From NCBI GenBank assembly GCA_034509755.1, contig CM067541.1, positions 17,720,001-17,784,000 of the forward strand: a DNA stretch of 64,000 nucleotides, in the 5' to 3' direction. Origin of the DNA: Anisodus tanguticus (lineage: Eukaryota > Streptophyta > Magnoliopsida > Solanales > Solanaceae). The notes beneath the pieces were generated by a model. That model saw nothing but the letters and a program-made list of their open reading frames with translations. It ran no database searches and was not told the origin of the DNA. The position numbers and the translations under genes are program-made. Below are positions 45,755 through 57,771 of this stretch, piece by piece (the stretch's first letter is position 1; every line of letters starts with the position of its first letter).

Positions 45755-45771
45755 TCTTTATATATATATAA
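45755..45771 (-). promoter_or_regulatory. TATA region of the CAR pseudogene
   Basis: Minus-strand TTATATATATATAAAGAG, 65-80 bp upstream of the CAR ATG at 45690. It overlaps the first base pairs of the SINE target duplication (45768-45781). Confidence 0.5.
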
Positions 45772-45781
45772 AAATTAAACT

Positions 45782-46018
45782 TTTCTGCTTGATCAACTCA
45801 ATTGGTTATTAAGGCGATATTTGGAAAATGGCCAAGGATTGAATCCCGTCAGCGGAGTGTGGGGTTACTTCTTGAAATAAAGGAGGGCCCGTTGTGCGCA
45901 GCGTGGTACTGATCTAACCTTTGAAATCAATTGAGTCACCATGATTTACCTCCTTCACAGACCTGTCGGACCGGGGTGTAGGGGCTCCTGGGGTGGGAGT
46001 TCCATCTTTTTTTGGAAA
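45782..46018 (+). mobile_element. SINE (second family) with perfect 14-bp target duplication
   Basis: A 237-bp insert with a tRNA-like head (A-box-like CAACTCAATTGGTTA, B-box-like GGATTGAATCC), the text CCATGATTTACCTCC, GGGTGTAGGGGCTCCTGGGG and a T-rich tail. ATAAAAATTAAACT flanks it on both sides (45768-45781 and 46019-46032). The exact duplication points to a recent insertion. It lies directly upstream of the CAR TATA region. Confidence 0.88.
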
Positions 46019-46090
46019 ATAAAAATTAAACTAGTACAACCAACCTACTTATTGATTAATATTAGTAATAATACACTATGTACTTAATTA

Positions 46091-46925
46091 GTAGAGATTC
46101 TATAAATTAATGCTCTTGGGACCACCAAAATTTATTAGTTAAAAGAGATATTAATTAATAGAAAATTAATAATTATTAATTTATATATTAATTAATACTT
46201 TATCAATTTATAGATAAATTTATAATGAAATACCCAATTTACAAACACCCTTCAATCTTTCACTTCATTATTGTTCAATGTACTATATCAAATGAAGCAA
46301 CTTTCAATCTTTCACTTTATTATGCTTCTTGTGTTCAATGTACTACTTTATGAATATTAAAAAATACTTCATATATAAACATAAGATCAAATCATGCTAA
46401 CACAAACAATGAATGTCGAACATGTCCTGAACTATCCAGAAAAAAATATAGTTGCACGGTTGTTGACTGATGAAGAAATAATTGAGAGCGTTATGGAAAC
46501 TGATAAAGGTGATGAAGATGATGATGAAAGTTCTACAGTAGAGCCCATTCGCGAAACGAGGCTATTAAAGCGTCAATCACATTGAATAATTTCTTGTTGA
46601 GCTATGAGAAAACAACATCAAAAGCTCTTACAATAATAAGAAAAATTAGAGATGAGATTCAATATGACATTGATTTCAACAAAAAAACAAAAGACAATTT
46701 AGTCATTTTTCAAGAAGTCTTCATAAATCACTCATGTATTATGTAGTATATAAGGAATTATTAATTTATATTTTACATGGGGTCTATATGAGTAATCAAA
46801 AATGTATTATCTTATAATTTTAGCGAATTATTAATTTAGCACGTTATCCCTGAGTCGGGACCGACCAAAAATATTATCTAAGAAAGTTTATTAAATAATC
46901 GAGTATTAATTAATAAAATTTCTAC
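46091..46925 (+). mobile_element. Pogo/Emigrant-like DNA transposon remnant
   Basis: The ends are inverted: GTAGAGATTCTATAAATTAAT on the left, and on the right the complement of GTAGAAATTTTATTAATTAAT. TA flanks both, and the adjoining GGGACCACCAAAATTTATTA recalls the plant Emigrant/Lemi1 family of pogo-type elements, which insert at TA. At 835 bp it is longer than a MITE and keeps a transposase remnant (next entry). Both ends are somewhat decayed. Confidence 0.75.
46394..46740 (+). pseudogene. Pogo/Tigger-type transposase C-terminal remnant
   Basis: A frame from 46394 gives NYPEKNIVARLLTDEEIIESV and an acidic stretch (DKGDEDDDESSTVEPI). Then, in another frame, it continues TLNNFLLSYEKTTSKALTIIRKIRDEIQ to about 46740. 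The wording resembles the C-terminal tail of plant CENP-B/Tigger-like transposases. The catalytic DDD domain is not present. Confidence 0.5.
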
Positions 46926-49900
46926 TATAATTAAGATAAGTCAAATCTTTGATTTTTTTGCTTTAACACCCTTCCCACCAAGTGAAAGTGTTCCTCTAGT
47001 CAATCGGAAAAAAAAAGGGAAATAACAAGGAGTTATATAAAAATAAGTACATTTATTAGAGAAAAACACCCATAATTTAGATAGTACTATTTTACTACTC
47101 GTATGAACTGAAGAAATTAATGTTTTAATCTACTGCAAACAGATTACATAATCCAGCTATTTTTACTAGATAATCAAATTAAGGAGGATCCAAGTAATCA
47201 AAGATCAGAAAATGACATGTTAATTTTGACTTTTCTCCTTGGGGCCCACAGGCAGGGACGGATAAGGTGGGAACTAAGGGTGCATCCAAATCAATATAAA
47301 TTACATAGTTAAAATCATATTTTAGGTATATATAATTAGATATTAAATCTTTTAAATTCTTCATGTATTCGTTTCTATCTTTTAAACCCCTAAAATTCCT
47401 GACTCTTTTATTGACCACAAGAGGCAGGTCCTGCACAGGGCGGCAAGCTTGCCCACGCATAATTTTTACATGTATGAGGTGGGACCTTCCCCATTGCCGG
47501 AGCCACAAGCAATAAAGGGGATGGAAAAATTATACTGCATAAATAAAAATTTATAACTTTTTTCGTATAGACATAAAGTTTCAAATCCTAAGACGAGAAA
47601 TAGAGATTATCATCATCTGCAACATTCTTAGATTCTTTTGAATCACGTTATTAAAATTTTTGGCTTCGTCACTGTCTATCACCAATGATAAATCATGTGG
47701 AAGGAAGGAACCTCTTTAATAAGAAAGGATCCAATCCAAATTGATAGCCTTATTGATAAATGATAATCATTATTTTCATTGAAATTGACTCATATATTCA
47801 ATCTCAATTAGATGAAACCTGATAAAAATAGAAAAAGGAAAGAAAAGAAAACAAAAGAGATTTGAAATGTTTGATTGACTTGGGAAATATTGCAACAAAA
47901 TTCCATTTTCATATGTAAAATCGAGTTGGTAATTGATACTTACATTTTAATGATCTTCTTTATGGAGGAGCTAGCGCTGCCTAATTACGGGAGGAAGAAA
48001 GATAGGAAGTTGTTAAGGTAATGCCTATTGTTTATTTCTTGGGGGATATGGAGTTTACATGCAAAAAGAAAAATGGATGAAGTTTAAGGGCAAGGCAAGA
48101 AGCTTGAAAATATGAAGTTGATGATGCATTGTGGTTCTTATAAAGTCATGTTGTGATTTAATGAAGTCCTTAATTCTAGTCCATTAGGCATGCAAACGAT
48201 TTTAGCGATGTTTAGTCCGTTTATAACATCTTGGGTCTTTTCATGGTCTTCTCGGTTTTAAGTTATTCCTAAAATACCAAATGATATTGATGTAGTTAAT
48301 CAAGTAACGTACAAGGAAAAAGAAAATCAAAACGATTTGAAGATCTCCTTTTAGTAGGTCATATTTTAGAACAATTCTCATCTCCAGATTACATGTATGC
48401 AGTATATGTATATGTTTTTTTATTTTTGTTTCTCACATGTCTCCGGTATCCGCATTGGAGCCCGATTAAATTTGAATTTGCACCGAAAATCCTACATTTA
48501 GGAATAAAACGCTCTCTAACAAATCTATTCTTTTATGCATATGATTGATTTATAATATAGGAGTATCAATTTGTTTGACAGTATTAATTTTACCACATTA
48601 AACAAAGTATAAAGAAAAGCACGTATATTATTAAGGGTTGTGGTGGAAGGATAGAAACTATCTACCCTTAATTAGAAGGAGATGCGGCCCAACGAAATTG
48701 AAGGTCCAATACAAAAACTTAATAAATGATCTCAGGTGTATTTAATAAAACTAGTGCATATATATTAGTCTTTGGGCACGAGCGCGTGTACCTGTATAAA
48801 TGAGTATAGAAATCTTAGAATTACATTAATATTATTAAAAAATGTGTCTAAAGTTGCATAATGGAAATTAAAGTAGTGTGATTTCGTACAAATTATGATA
48901 ATTGTTTCAATTACCTAGCTCAATATAAAAAATTACTGCATACATTTGTCATTTTTAAAAAAAATTATTTCGATACAGAGGTTTTGTATTCGGCTTAGGA
49001 GTCCGAAAAGGTTAAACCACAATGTGTTACTCTTATTAAAATTGCTCACAAGTATTTTAGCTTAGTCTATAACCTTTGAAAAGACAAACTTGTACTCCAA
49101 GAACTTATAATCTTTGAAGTAGCAAAAAGTCATATAAAAGGTTTGGAGAAATTTTTTTGTTGACATTTTTTTAAAAAAAATATTTTTTCTTAGTTTGTCA
49201 TTATTGGTGAAAGAGTTCTTCGTTATTTTGATTTTGATTTACATATAATGGATCTTGGATCGCGCTTTATGTCATTTCCACTATCAAAAAAATCCTTTCA
49301 TTTTCAATCTACCTATTATGGAAAGACTTGGAATGTCGCTTTTTATGTCCTTTGATTTTCTATCGCTTAACTCGGAACTTCCTTATTTCTTCTTTTCATC
49401 GGAAACCCATTAGTGCTTTACTATCTTTATTAGTAGGCTAATAGGGAGGTCTATGAAATGTATACGAAAAGGATGATTAGTCTTAAAGAAAACGATCATA
49501 TTTAATCAAGTTGCCATTTTCATAATTTTGAACTTTTATGATTAATTTATATTAAAATTTGGGTAACTTTAAAAATCTTTTTAGCAAATCAATTATCGTT
49601 AGAAAAACTGTTTATCATCTTAAATATATTTTGATGGCAAACCGCTTGTAGAATTCTGTTTTGTCTAGCAAGAAATACAGAAAATTTGCTGTGAATGTCT
49701 TCTTCACCAAACAACTAATGCTCCCCTGCACTTAAAAGATAAATTCTCTGATGATCCCAGTAAAATTCTAAGAGCTTGTTCCAATAATTCTAACTTTAAT
49801 AGATATTACATTAATGCTGAGAAAGAACTTCTTAATTAAGAGCTATGAAATTGAAAGAATCCCTTGTTTTAAACCTGCAAGAAGATTTAGAGTCATCCCT

Positions 49901-50654
49901 CAAAGATGAAGAATAATTGAGGATGGTGCAAATGATGACAAGGGACAACATGATGAAAATAGTTAACTAGAAATAACTAAAATAGAAAAGCTACGATTTG
50001 ATAAGCCCTCTGATGAAATAAAAACAACATTTGGCCTTAGCTTACCTAATGAAACACTTGAATTGCAAGAAGAGAAAATCGGACAGGAATATAAATTTTA
50101 TCTATGACTGATCGGGCTAGATATGTTTCAGATCCTAAACTATTCATTTGATATCAAGTGTAACGAAATCTAAATCAACAAAGAGAGAACCTTGAAATGT
50201 CATTGCAAAACCAATGAGAATAAATGGCTTCCCACAAAATTGGATTATAAAGCCACAAAAATTAATCCACATAAGTATAACGCTTGGCCTTTTCACTTAC
50301 TTTCTCCCCCAGGTAACTGTTGCCCCTTCGATCCCCCTATAGTAGTTTTTTTCTTGTGTTAAAAATGAGAATATTAATTGGCTCATTAATATTTCATAGT
50401 TGTGATTTCCAAAATATTGATGAATACATGATGCTCCATTTCCCCCATAAGTGTTGGATTGAATAGCAAATGACCGGCAATCATAATGGCTTATAAATCA
50501 ATTATGTAACTGAATATATTTATTCTCCTCCCTTCGTTATACATAAATTTTTGATAAATATTTAATTCTGTAAGACTCTTTCACTGCACAAGTTTTATAT
50601 CAAATGGAGAAGTATTTATTAGAATGTAATGTCTATTTACGTTCCATATCAAGA
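46926..50654. other. Long gene-less AT-rich region
   Basis: No exon-like frame, RNA gene or clean terminal repeat. A 109-codon minus-strand frame at 47179-47508 overlaps MITE-like text (CAGGGACGGATAAGG) and has no family. The region is probably old intergenic DNA with decayed repeats. Confidence 0.45.
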
Positions 50655-50915
50655 ATGTTAAACAGAGCAATATACTCGTGATATACATCCAATATACAGC
50701 ATTGTATATCACGGACAATACAGTGGTATTTCGGCAGTGGGCTTTCCAGCAGCCCAGGCCCAGCACGATACAGTTCCAGCAGTAGGCAGTGTAAGAATAT
50801 TGTATATTAGGAAAGTATATTTGTAGTATATTGTAGTGTATTTGTTACCTAAATTAGGATTATACACTTACCATAATTGTAGAGTTAGAATTATGGTAGA
50901 ATAAGATTTTAAAAC
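50655..50915 (+). repeat. Partial LTR related to the Copia-C 5' LTR
   Basis: Starts TGTTAAACAGAGC and carries the hairpin-forming CGTGATATACATCC...GTATATCACGG and the TACACTTACCATAATTGTA block of the Copia-C LTR. It diverges before the LTR end and no coding region follows. It ends 170 bp before the 3' LTR of Copia-E. Confidence 0.62.
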
Positions 50916-51085
50916 TATAATGAAAGCGAAAAACAAAATACAGGTAATATTCTCAATATGGGAGAAGAGGGACTGAGGGAGATACCATTGGCAATCGCAT
51001 TTTTCGGAGTGATCAAAGGACAAGCACAAAGTCCACAAATATATTTATCGACAAATTTTTTTACATGGCTTTGTAGGTTTATATT

Positions 51086-51384
51086 TGAAAGAAATAATTT
51101 CTTCATTATTTTCATTAATTGAAAGGCTATATATACAAGTTACATAATAGGAGAATCTTATTTCTATTCTATTCCTAAAACCTTATTCTATACATTTATG
51201 TTAATACACTAATTATGGTAATACAATACTAATTATATTACATCTTACCTAAACTAAGATACTAAATATTTACCATAAATTACACATAATAATCAGCCCA
51301 TCCGAGGGCCAATCCGTGAGCATAGACGAGATCTAATATACACAATATACACATGTATATTGTGAATATTGTGTATATTTAACA
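51086..51384 (-). repeat. Copia-E 3' LTR
   Basis: 299 bp, TGTTAAATATACAC to TTATTTCTTTCA on the minus strand. By eye it differs from the 5' LTR by about fifteen substitutions plus a short insertion, so the element is not brand new. Confidence 0.9.
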
Positions 51385-51395
51385 CACCCCCGCAA

Positions 51396-52927
51396 TCATG
51401 GCGGGTGGTCTTCGAACGCTGAGACTGTCCCTAAATCTTCAAAAAGGACCGAGAGAAAACCCTTTGTAAAGATGTCGGCAATTTGATATCTCGACGGGAC
51501 ATGGCATACGCGAACTTGACCACGGGCAACCTTTTCACGAACAAAGTGAATGTCCATCTCGTTATGTTTAGTGCGTTGGTGCTGAACCGGATTACCAGAA
51601 AGGTAGATGGCACTAATATTATCGCAATATACCAAGGTTGCCTTCTGAATGGGACAATGAAGCTCCAAAAGCAAATTACGTAACCAACATGATTCTGAGA
51701 CCACATTGGCTACCCTCTATATTCAGCCTCGACACTTGAGCAGGATAGAGTCGCCTGACGCTTCGCAGACCAGGAGACCAAGTTGTTGCCAAGGAACATA
51801 CAGTAGCCAGACGTAGACCGTCTGGTGTCTAGACACCCACCCCAATCAGCATCTGTGTATGAGACAAGTGTGGATGTCGATGAAGGATACAAATGCAACC
51901 CATAGTCTAGTGTACCATGAATATACCGGATGATGCGTTTGAGTGCATTCATGTGCTCAATTCGGAGATCATGCATGAATAAACACACCTGCTGGACAGC
52001 ATACGTAATATCCGGTCTGGTAAAGGTAAGATACTGAAGGGCCCCTACAAGACTGCGATAGCGGGTCGGATCCTCGTAAGGGACTCCGGCCGCGGCACCA
52101 ATCTTGGACTTGGTATCAACTGGAGTGGAAGTGGACTTACAGGATGACATCCCAGCCCTCTCGATGATCTCGGCTGAATACTTCCGTTGTGACAAGAATA
52201 ACCCATCGGAATGACGAGTGACAACAATCCCCAAAAAATAACTCAAGGGCCCCAAGTCTTTCATAGCAATCTCGGAGCTGAGCATGGTCATGATGGACTG
52301 GCGCAAGGCATCGGAAGAGGCAGTCAAGATAATAACGTCCACATATAACAGAATGTAGGCTACGGACGAACCATGATGGTAGATGAACAAGGAATTATCC
52401 GACCTGCTGTGAGTGAACCCAATAGTTGAAACATAGTCAGCAAACCTTGTATACCAGGCCCGTGGAGACTGCTTAAGCCCATATAAGGACTTCTTCAACA
52501 GACAGACATGATGAGAATGGTTGGGATCCCTGAATCCCATCGGCTGATGCACATAGACAGTTTCCTTGAGATCACCATGTAGGAAAGCATTTTTGACATC
52601 CAACTGATGAATAGGCCATGTCTTCGAAAGAGCCAAGTTAAGCATAGTGCAAATGATAGCCGGCTTAACCACCGAACTAAACGTCTCTCCACAATCTATA
52701 CCAACCTGCTGAGTCTTACCATCACCCACAAGTCGCGCCTTATGTCGAGCAAATGAACCATCTGAATTCTCCTTATGAGCAAAAATCCACATAGACCTGA
52801 TAACATTAATACCATATGGATGGGGCACCAACTCCCACGTTTTATTATCAATAAGAGCATTATATTCATCAGTCATAGCAATTTTCCAATTCGGGTCGTT
52901 TAAGGCAGACACAGGATTATGGGGCAA
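51396..52927 (-). pseudogene. Copia-E RT and RNase H, almost open
   Basis: A 405-codon open frame (51710-52927) runs from NDPNWKIAMTDEYNAL through DVKNAFLHGDL and LYGLKQSPRAWY to RNase H (YTDADWGGCLDTRRSTSGY). A one-base deletion at about 51706 shifts frame; the tail (RTKHNEMDIHFVREK) continues in 51396-51704. The catalytic box reads YVDV (residues 195-198, Val codon at 52334-52336) instead of YVDD. The polymerase is therefore expected to be inactive even though the frame is long. Confidence 0.9.
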
Positions 52928-53457
52928 GGGGGATTTAGAGACATTAGAATGTAAATTAAAATGTCTTTTAGGTGTAACAATACCCCGCTGACTACGAGTG
53001 ACCGGTCTATGACTCGAGGAAGAATTGAGTGGATGTCGGGAATTTGCTGGGCTCGGGACGGACTGGCCAGCAGACAGTGGGCTTGCTGGCCCAACTCGGG
53101 AAGCAGTACCAGTGGCGGAAATAGAAACTGGACCAGTTCCAGTATTGGGCTGGACATGCCCAATTGTCGAAACCGGCCCTGATAAATCGGGCGAGAGGAT
53201 CGTGACGGGCCAGTGAGACCAGCGGGCAGTGGGTCCGCTGGAGAATTTTGGGTGCGGGAGATGTTCGAAAAATGCTGAATAATATACGGGGATATTTGTT
53301 CATCCAAAAAATTATACGAACTAGGCACGGGAGAATGACTTTTAGCAAATGGAAATTGGGATTCATCAAAAATTACATGGCGATTAATGATGATTTTATT
53401 GGAGGATAAATCAAAGCATTCGTAGCCATGATGATTAGAAGGAAAACCCAAAAACAC
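52900..53457 (-). pseudogene. Copia-E integrase C-terminus and linker
   Basis: A 185-codon frame starting in FLGFPSNHHGYECFD, the motif after the integrase core, then a Pro/Ser/Gln-rich linker to the RT start. It is cut at 53457 by the rearranged block; the true upstream partner resumes at about 57936. Confidence 0.85.
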
Positions 53458-56045
53458 ACATGTAAGCCCGTTTTTTCTAACATTCTTCCACTTGGGCTAC
53501 ATTAGCCAAAAAACTATTCGAAACAAAAAAAACTTTGACCTTTTTGAAAAGAGATTTTTTCGGGTTGATGAAAATAAACATTTATGGACACATTTTTAGA
53601 AAACATTCCATAACTTTAATCGACCTTTGCAGTCTTAATCTTAAATATCGGACAATGACGATCTTTATGTTCTTTGAAACATGAGACCTTCCATAATCAC
53701 AATATTTCTAATTAAGCCAACAAGATCATAGTCTAGCAGTGTAGTAAGGAATAGTGTCACGTGTGATATATATGCAAAAGATTATGTGCTCAAACATTCT
53801 TACCTTATCGATCCTCCATATGCCATAAAAGCATATAAATGATGCACCTCTTAGGCGAACCAGTTTCACCTCAAGATACCGTATTACCGATTTACATCAT
53901 ATATCAGAATTGGGATGCCCTTTTGGACGAATCAAATTTCATCTCAAGTTATCATATTGCCGAAATACATCCAAAATATAGAGCAACTAATGTTGCGCCT
54001 TTGCACATCTGAATTACCTCTTGGGCGAATCAATTTCCACCTTAAGATACTATGATATGACCAACAACTAATGTGAACAATAATAATAATAACACAAAAT
54101 ATGAAAGTAATGCACATTTTATTTCATATAATAAAAGTTCACAATAACATAATATTACAAACTCCCACTAACTCAAAGAATCAAAAGACACTAACACACC
54201 CATATTAGTTATATAACGTTTAAAGTCAAGGGGCCGGAGACCCTTAGTTAGTGGATCATGTAGCATTGTGTCTGTCTTAATATTTTGTATAAAAATGTCT
54301 CCTTGTCTCACCAAATCTATGACTGTCAAGAACTTAATTTACATATGCTTGGCGCCACTACTCAGCTTATTATTCTTAGAAAAGAATACAGCTGCACTGT
54401 TATCACAGTACATCACAATGGGTCTCTGAATCAAGTCAACAACTTTGAGTTCTCCAATAAAATTCCGAATTCAAACAGCTTGTGTAGATGCACTGTAACA
54501 AGCTACGAACTCATCACACATAGTAGAAGACGTAACTAACGTCTTCTTAACGCTTTTTCAAGATATGACACCACTAGCAAGTGTGAAAACATAACCAGAA
54601 GTGGATTTATAATCATCTGTGCACCCGCCGAAATCAGCATCTGAATAACCAATAACTTCGAGATTGTCAACCTTTCGATATATCAACATGTGGTCTTTAG
54701 TCTTCCGAATTCAAACAGCTTGTGTAGATGCACTGTAACAAGCTACGAACTCAGCATACATAGTAGAATATGTAACCAACGTCTGCTTAACTCTTCTTCA
54801 AGATATGACACCACTAGCAAGTGTGAAAACATAACCAGAAATGGATTTATAATCATCTGTGCACCCGTCAAAATCAACATCTGAATAACCAACAACTTCG
54901 AGACTGTCAACCTTTCGATATATCAACATGTGGTCTTTAGTCTTCTGAAGATATCTCATGACCTTCTTAACTGCAACCCAATGGTCATGACCAGGATCAG
55001 ACAAGTATTTGTCAAGGACATTCACAGCAAAAGCTATGTCAGGTCTCGTACAGACATATGCATACATCAAACTGCCCACTGCACTAGCATAAGGAATATT
55101 TGTCATAGATTTTCTCTCCAAATTATTCTTGGGACATTGCGCCTTGCTTAACTTGTCTCCTTTTTCTATTGGTACATCTCCAGCCTTTCAAGATTGCATA
55201 TTAAAACTGGAAAGAACCCGATCAATATAAGACTTCCGAGCCCAAGAATATTGCAAGATCTATCACGATGAATCTCTATGCCATGTACAAAAGAATCTTC
55301 CCCAAGATCTTTCATCTCAAAGTTTCTTGATAAAAATTGTTCGATTTCATAAAGCAATCTATGATCACTACTAGCGAGCAGAATGTCATCCACGTAGAGT
55401 ACAAGAAAAATGAATCTGCTCCCACTGATCTTCAAATAGATACATTCATCAAATTTATTTTCCACGAAACCAAACGATGACACAGCACTATCAAACTTGA
55501 GATACCATTGATAAGAAGCTTGCTTCAGGCCATAAATAGACTTCTTCAATTTGCACACTAAGTGCTCCTTTCCACTTTCAGAAAAATCCTAAGCGGTTTT
55601 ATGTAAATTTCCTCAAACAAGTTTCCATTGAGAAAATATGTCTTGACATTCATCTGGTGGAGCTCGAGGTCAAAATGAGTCACCAGTGCTATGATAATTC
55701 TTAAAGCATCTTTAGTAGACACGAGTGAAAAAGTCTCATTATAATCAGTTCTTTTTTAGTAAAATCCTGTGCTACTAAACGGGCCTTAAATCTTTCAATA
55801 TTCCTGCGACTGTCTTTCTTGGTTTTATAAATTCATTTATAATTGATCGATTTGTTACCTTGAGGCAACTCAACAATCTTCCAAACATCATTATCATACA
55901 TGACTTTTATTTTATCAATCATGGCATCTAGCCATTTATCTGATTCATGATTGTTAATAGTTTGATTATAAGTCACAGGATTCTTAACTTGACCAATATT
56001 CTTAAAGCCACAAGTAGATCGCTTAAAAAGCCAATGCAAGTGTGT
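53458..56045 (-). mobile_element. Fragment of a different copia lineage (Copia-F) inside Copia-E
   Basis: Minus strand: pol pieces from about 56039 (NHESDKWLDAMIDKIKVMYD, RT start) through 55166-55558 (KKSIYGLKQASYQWYLKF, catalytic LYVDDILLASS) and 54798-55121. RNase H ends at about 54150 (CDNSAAVFFSKNNK, DPLTKGL). The polypurine text AAGTGGAAGAATG at 53480-53497 precedes the first 22 bp of an LTR (TGTTAGAAAAAACGGG), which is cut at 53458. The wording differs from Copia-C/E and fits another copia clade. 53498-54150 is non-coding. Confidence 0.78.
54465..54944 (-). repeat. 240-bp tandem duplication in Copia-F RNase H
   Basis: Units 54465-54704 and 54705-54944 match nearly base for base. The period is exactly 240 bp (80 codons). 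Each unit carries the YSDxDFxGCTDDYKS and SGYVFTLASG text of RNase H. Confidence 0.9.
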
Positions 56046-56258
56046 AGTTATTACTAGAACAAAAGGATGAGTAATCGGTTGGAGTCAACCAAATTACTCT
56101 GGGACTACTTAAACCAAATAGCCGTTCACCAAAAATCAAAGAATTAATTTAAATAGCCTCCCACCCAATCACTTATATATAATATGCATATAATTGATGT
56201 ATAATCTACGTATAATTGTTAGGAATGATAATTAATGATCCGGCGAACTATTTGGGTG
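56046..56258. other. Unplaced spacer in the Copia-E block
   Basis: About 210 bp with text such as AATAGCCTCCCACCCAATC and a TATATATAATATGCATATAATTG stretch. It does not belong to Copia-E or Copia-F as far as I can see. Confidence 0.4.
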
Positions 56259-57125
56259 TGAAAGAAATAATCCCTTGATTATTTTCATCAATTGAAAGGC
56301 TATATATACAAGTTACATAATAGGAGAATCATATTCCTAAAACCTTATTCTATACATTTATGGTAATACACTAATTATGGTAATACAATACTAATTATAT
56401 TACAACCTTACCTAAACTAGGATACTAAATATTTATCATAAATTACACATAATAATCAGCCCATCCGAGGGCCAATCCGTGAGCATAGCCGATACCTAAT
56501 ATACACATGTATATTGTGTGTATATTGTGTATATTTAACATGAAAGAAATAATCCCTTGATTATTTTCATTAATTGAAAGGCTATATATACAAGTTACAT
56601 AATAGGAGAATCATATTCCTATTCTATTCCTAAAACCTTATTATATACATTTATGTTAATACACTAATTATGGTAATACAATACTAATTATATTACAACC
56701 TTACCTAAACTAGGATACTAAATATTTACCATAAATTACACATAATAATCAGCCCATCCGAGGGCCAATCCGTGAGCATAGCCGATACCTAATATACACA
56801 TGTATATTGTGTATATTTAACATGAAAGAAATAATCCCTTGATTATTTTCATTAATTGAAAGGCTATATATACAAGTTACATAATAGGATAATCATATTC
56901 CTATTCTATTCCTAAAACCTTATTATATACATTTATGTTAATACACTAATTATGGTAATACAATACTAATTATATTACAACCTTACCTAAACTAGGATAC
57001 TAAATATTTACCATAAATTACACATAATAATCAGCCCATCCGAGGACCAATCCGTGAGCATAGCCGAGACCTAATATACACAATATACACATGTATATTA
57101 TGTATATTTAACATGAAAGAAATAA
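56259..57125 (-). repeat. Three head-to-tail LTRs plus a fourth start
   Basis: LTR units at 56259-56540 (282 bp), 56541-56822 (282 bp) and 56823-57113 (291 bp), then the first ~12 bp of a fourth at 57114. All are of Copia-E type. Each join is TTTAACA|TGAAAG with no base between, i.e. complete LTR ends fused to each other. No primer-binding site, polypurine tract or target duplication lies between them. Confidence 0.92.
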
Positions 57126-57771
57126 TGTCGGGAATTTGCTGGGCTCGGGACGGACTGGCTAGCAGGCAGTGGGCCTGCTGGCCCAACTCGGGAAGCAGTA
57201 CTAGTGGCGAAAACAGAAACTGGACCAGTTCCAGTATTGGGCTGGACATGCCCAATTGCTTGAAACCGGCCCGTTGACAAACCGGGCGAGAGAGAGGACC
57301 GTGACGGGCCGGTGGGCTGGCGATAGGCCAGTGGGACCAGCGGGCAGTAGGCCCGCTGGAGAATTTTGGGTGCGGGAGATGTCAAAAAAATGATGAATAA
57401 TAAACGGGGATATTTGTTTATCAAAAAATTATACGAACTAGGCACGGGAGAATGACTTTTAGCAAATGGAAATTGGGATTCATCAAAAATTACATGGCGA
57501 TTAATGATGATTTTATTATAGGATAAATCAAATCATTTGTAGCCACGATGATTAGAAGGAAAACCCAAAAACACACATGGAGTAGAATTGAACTTACAGG
57601 ATGACATCCCAGCCCTCTCGATGATCTTGGCTGCATACTTCCGTTGTGACAAGAACAACCCATCGGAATGACGAGTATAGACAGTTTCCTTGAGATCACC
57701 ATGTAGGAAAGCATTTTTGACATCCAGCTGATGAATAGGCCATGTCTTCGAAAGAGCCAAGCTAAGCACAG
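57126..57771 (-). repeat. Shuffled Copia-E-type coding fragments
   Basis: 57126-57586 corresponds to 53034-53457 (linker), with clear sequence differences. 57591-57675 corresponds to 52136-52215 (RT tail, RKYxAEIIERAGMSSCK). 57676-57771 corresponds to 52554-52647 (RT, LDVKNAFLHGDLKETVY). The pieces are all in the same orientation but not in element order. At 57772 the linker text starts a third time and runs into the authentic integrase. Confidence 0.85.

Noticed and set aside
47179..47508. 109-codon minus-strand frame
   Set aside because: Overlaps AT-rich repeat-like DNA, no recognisable domain, codon composition not coding-like.
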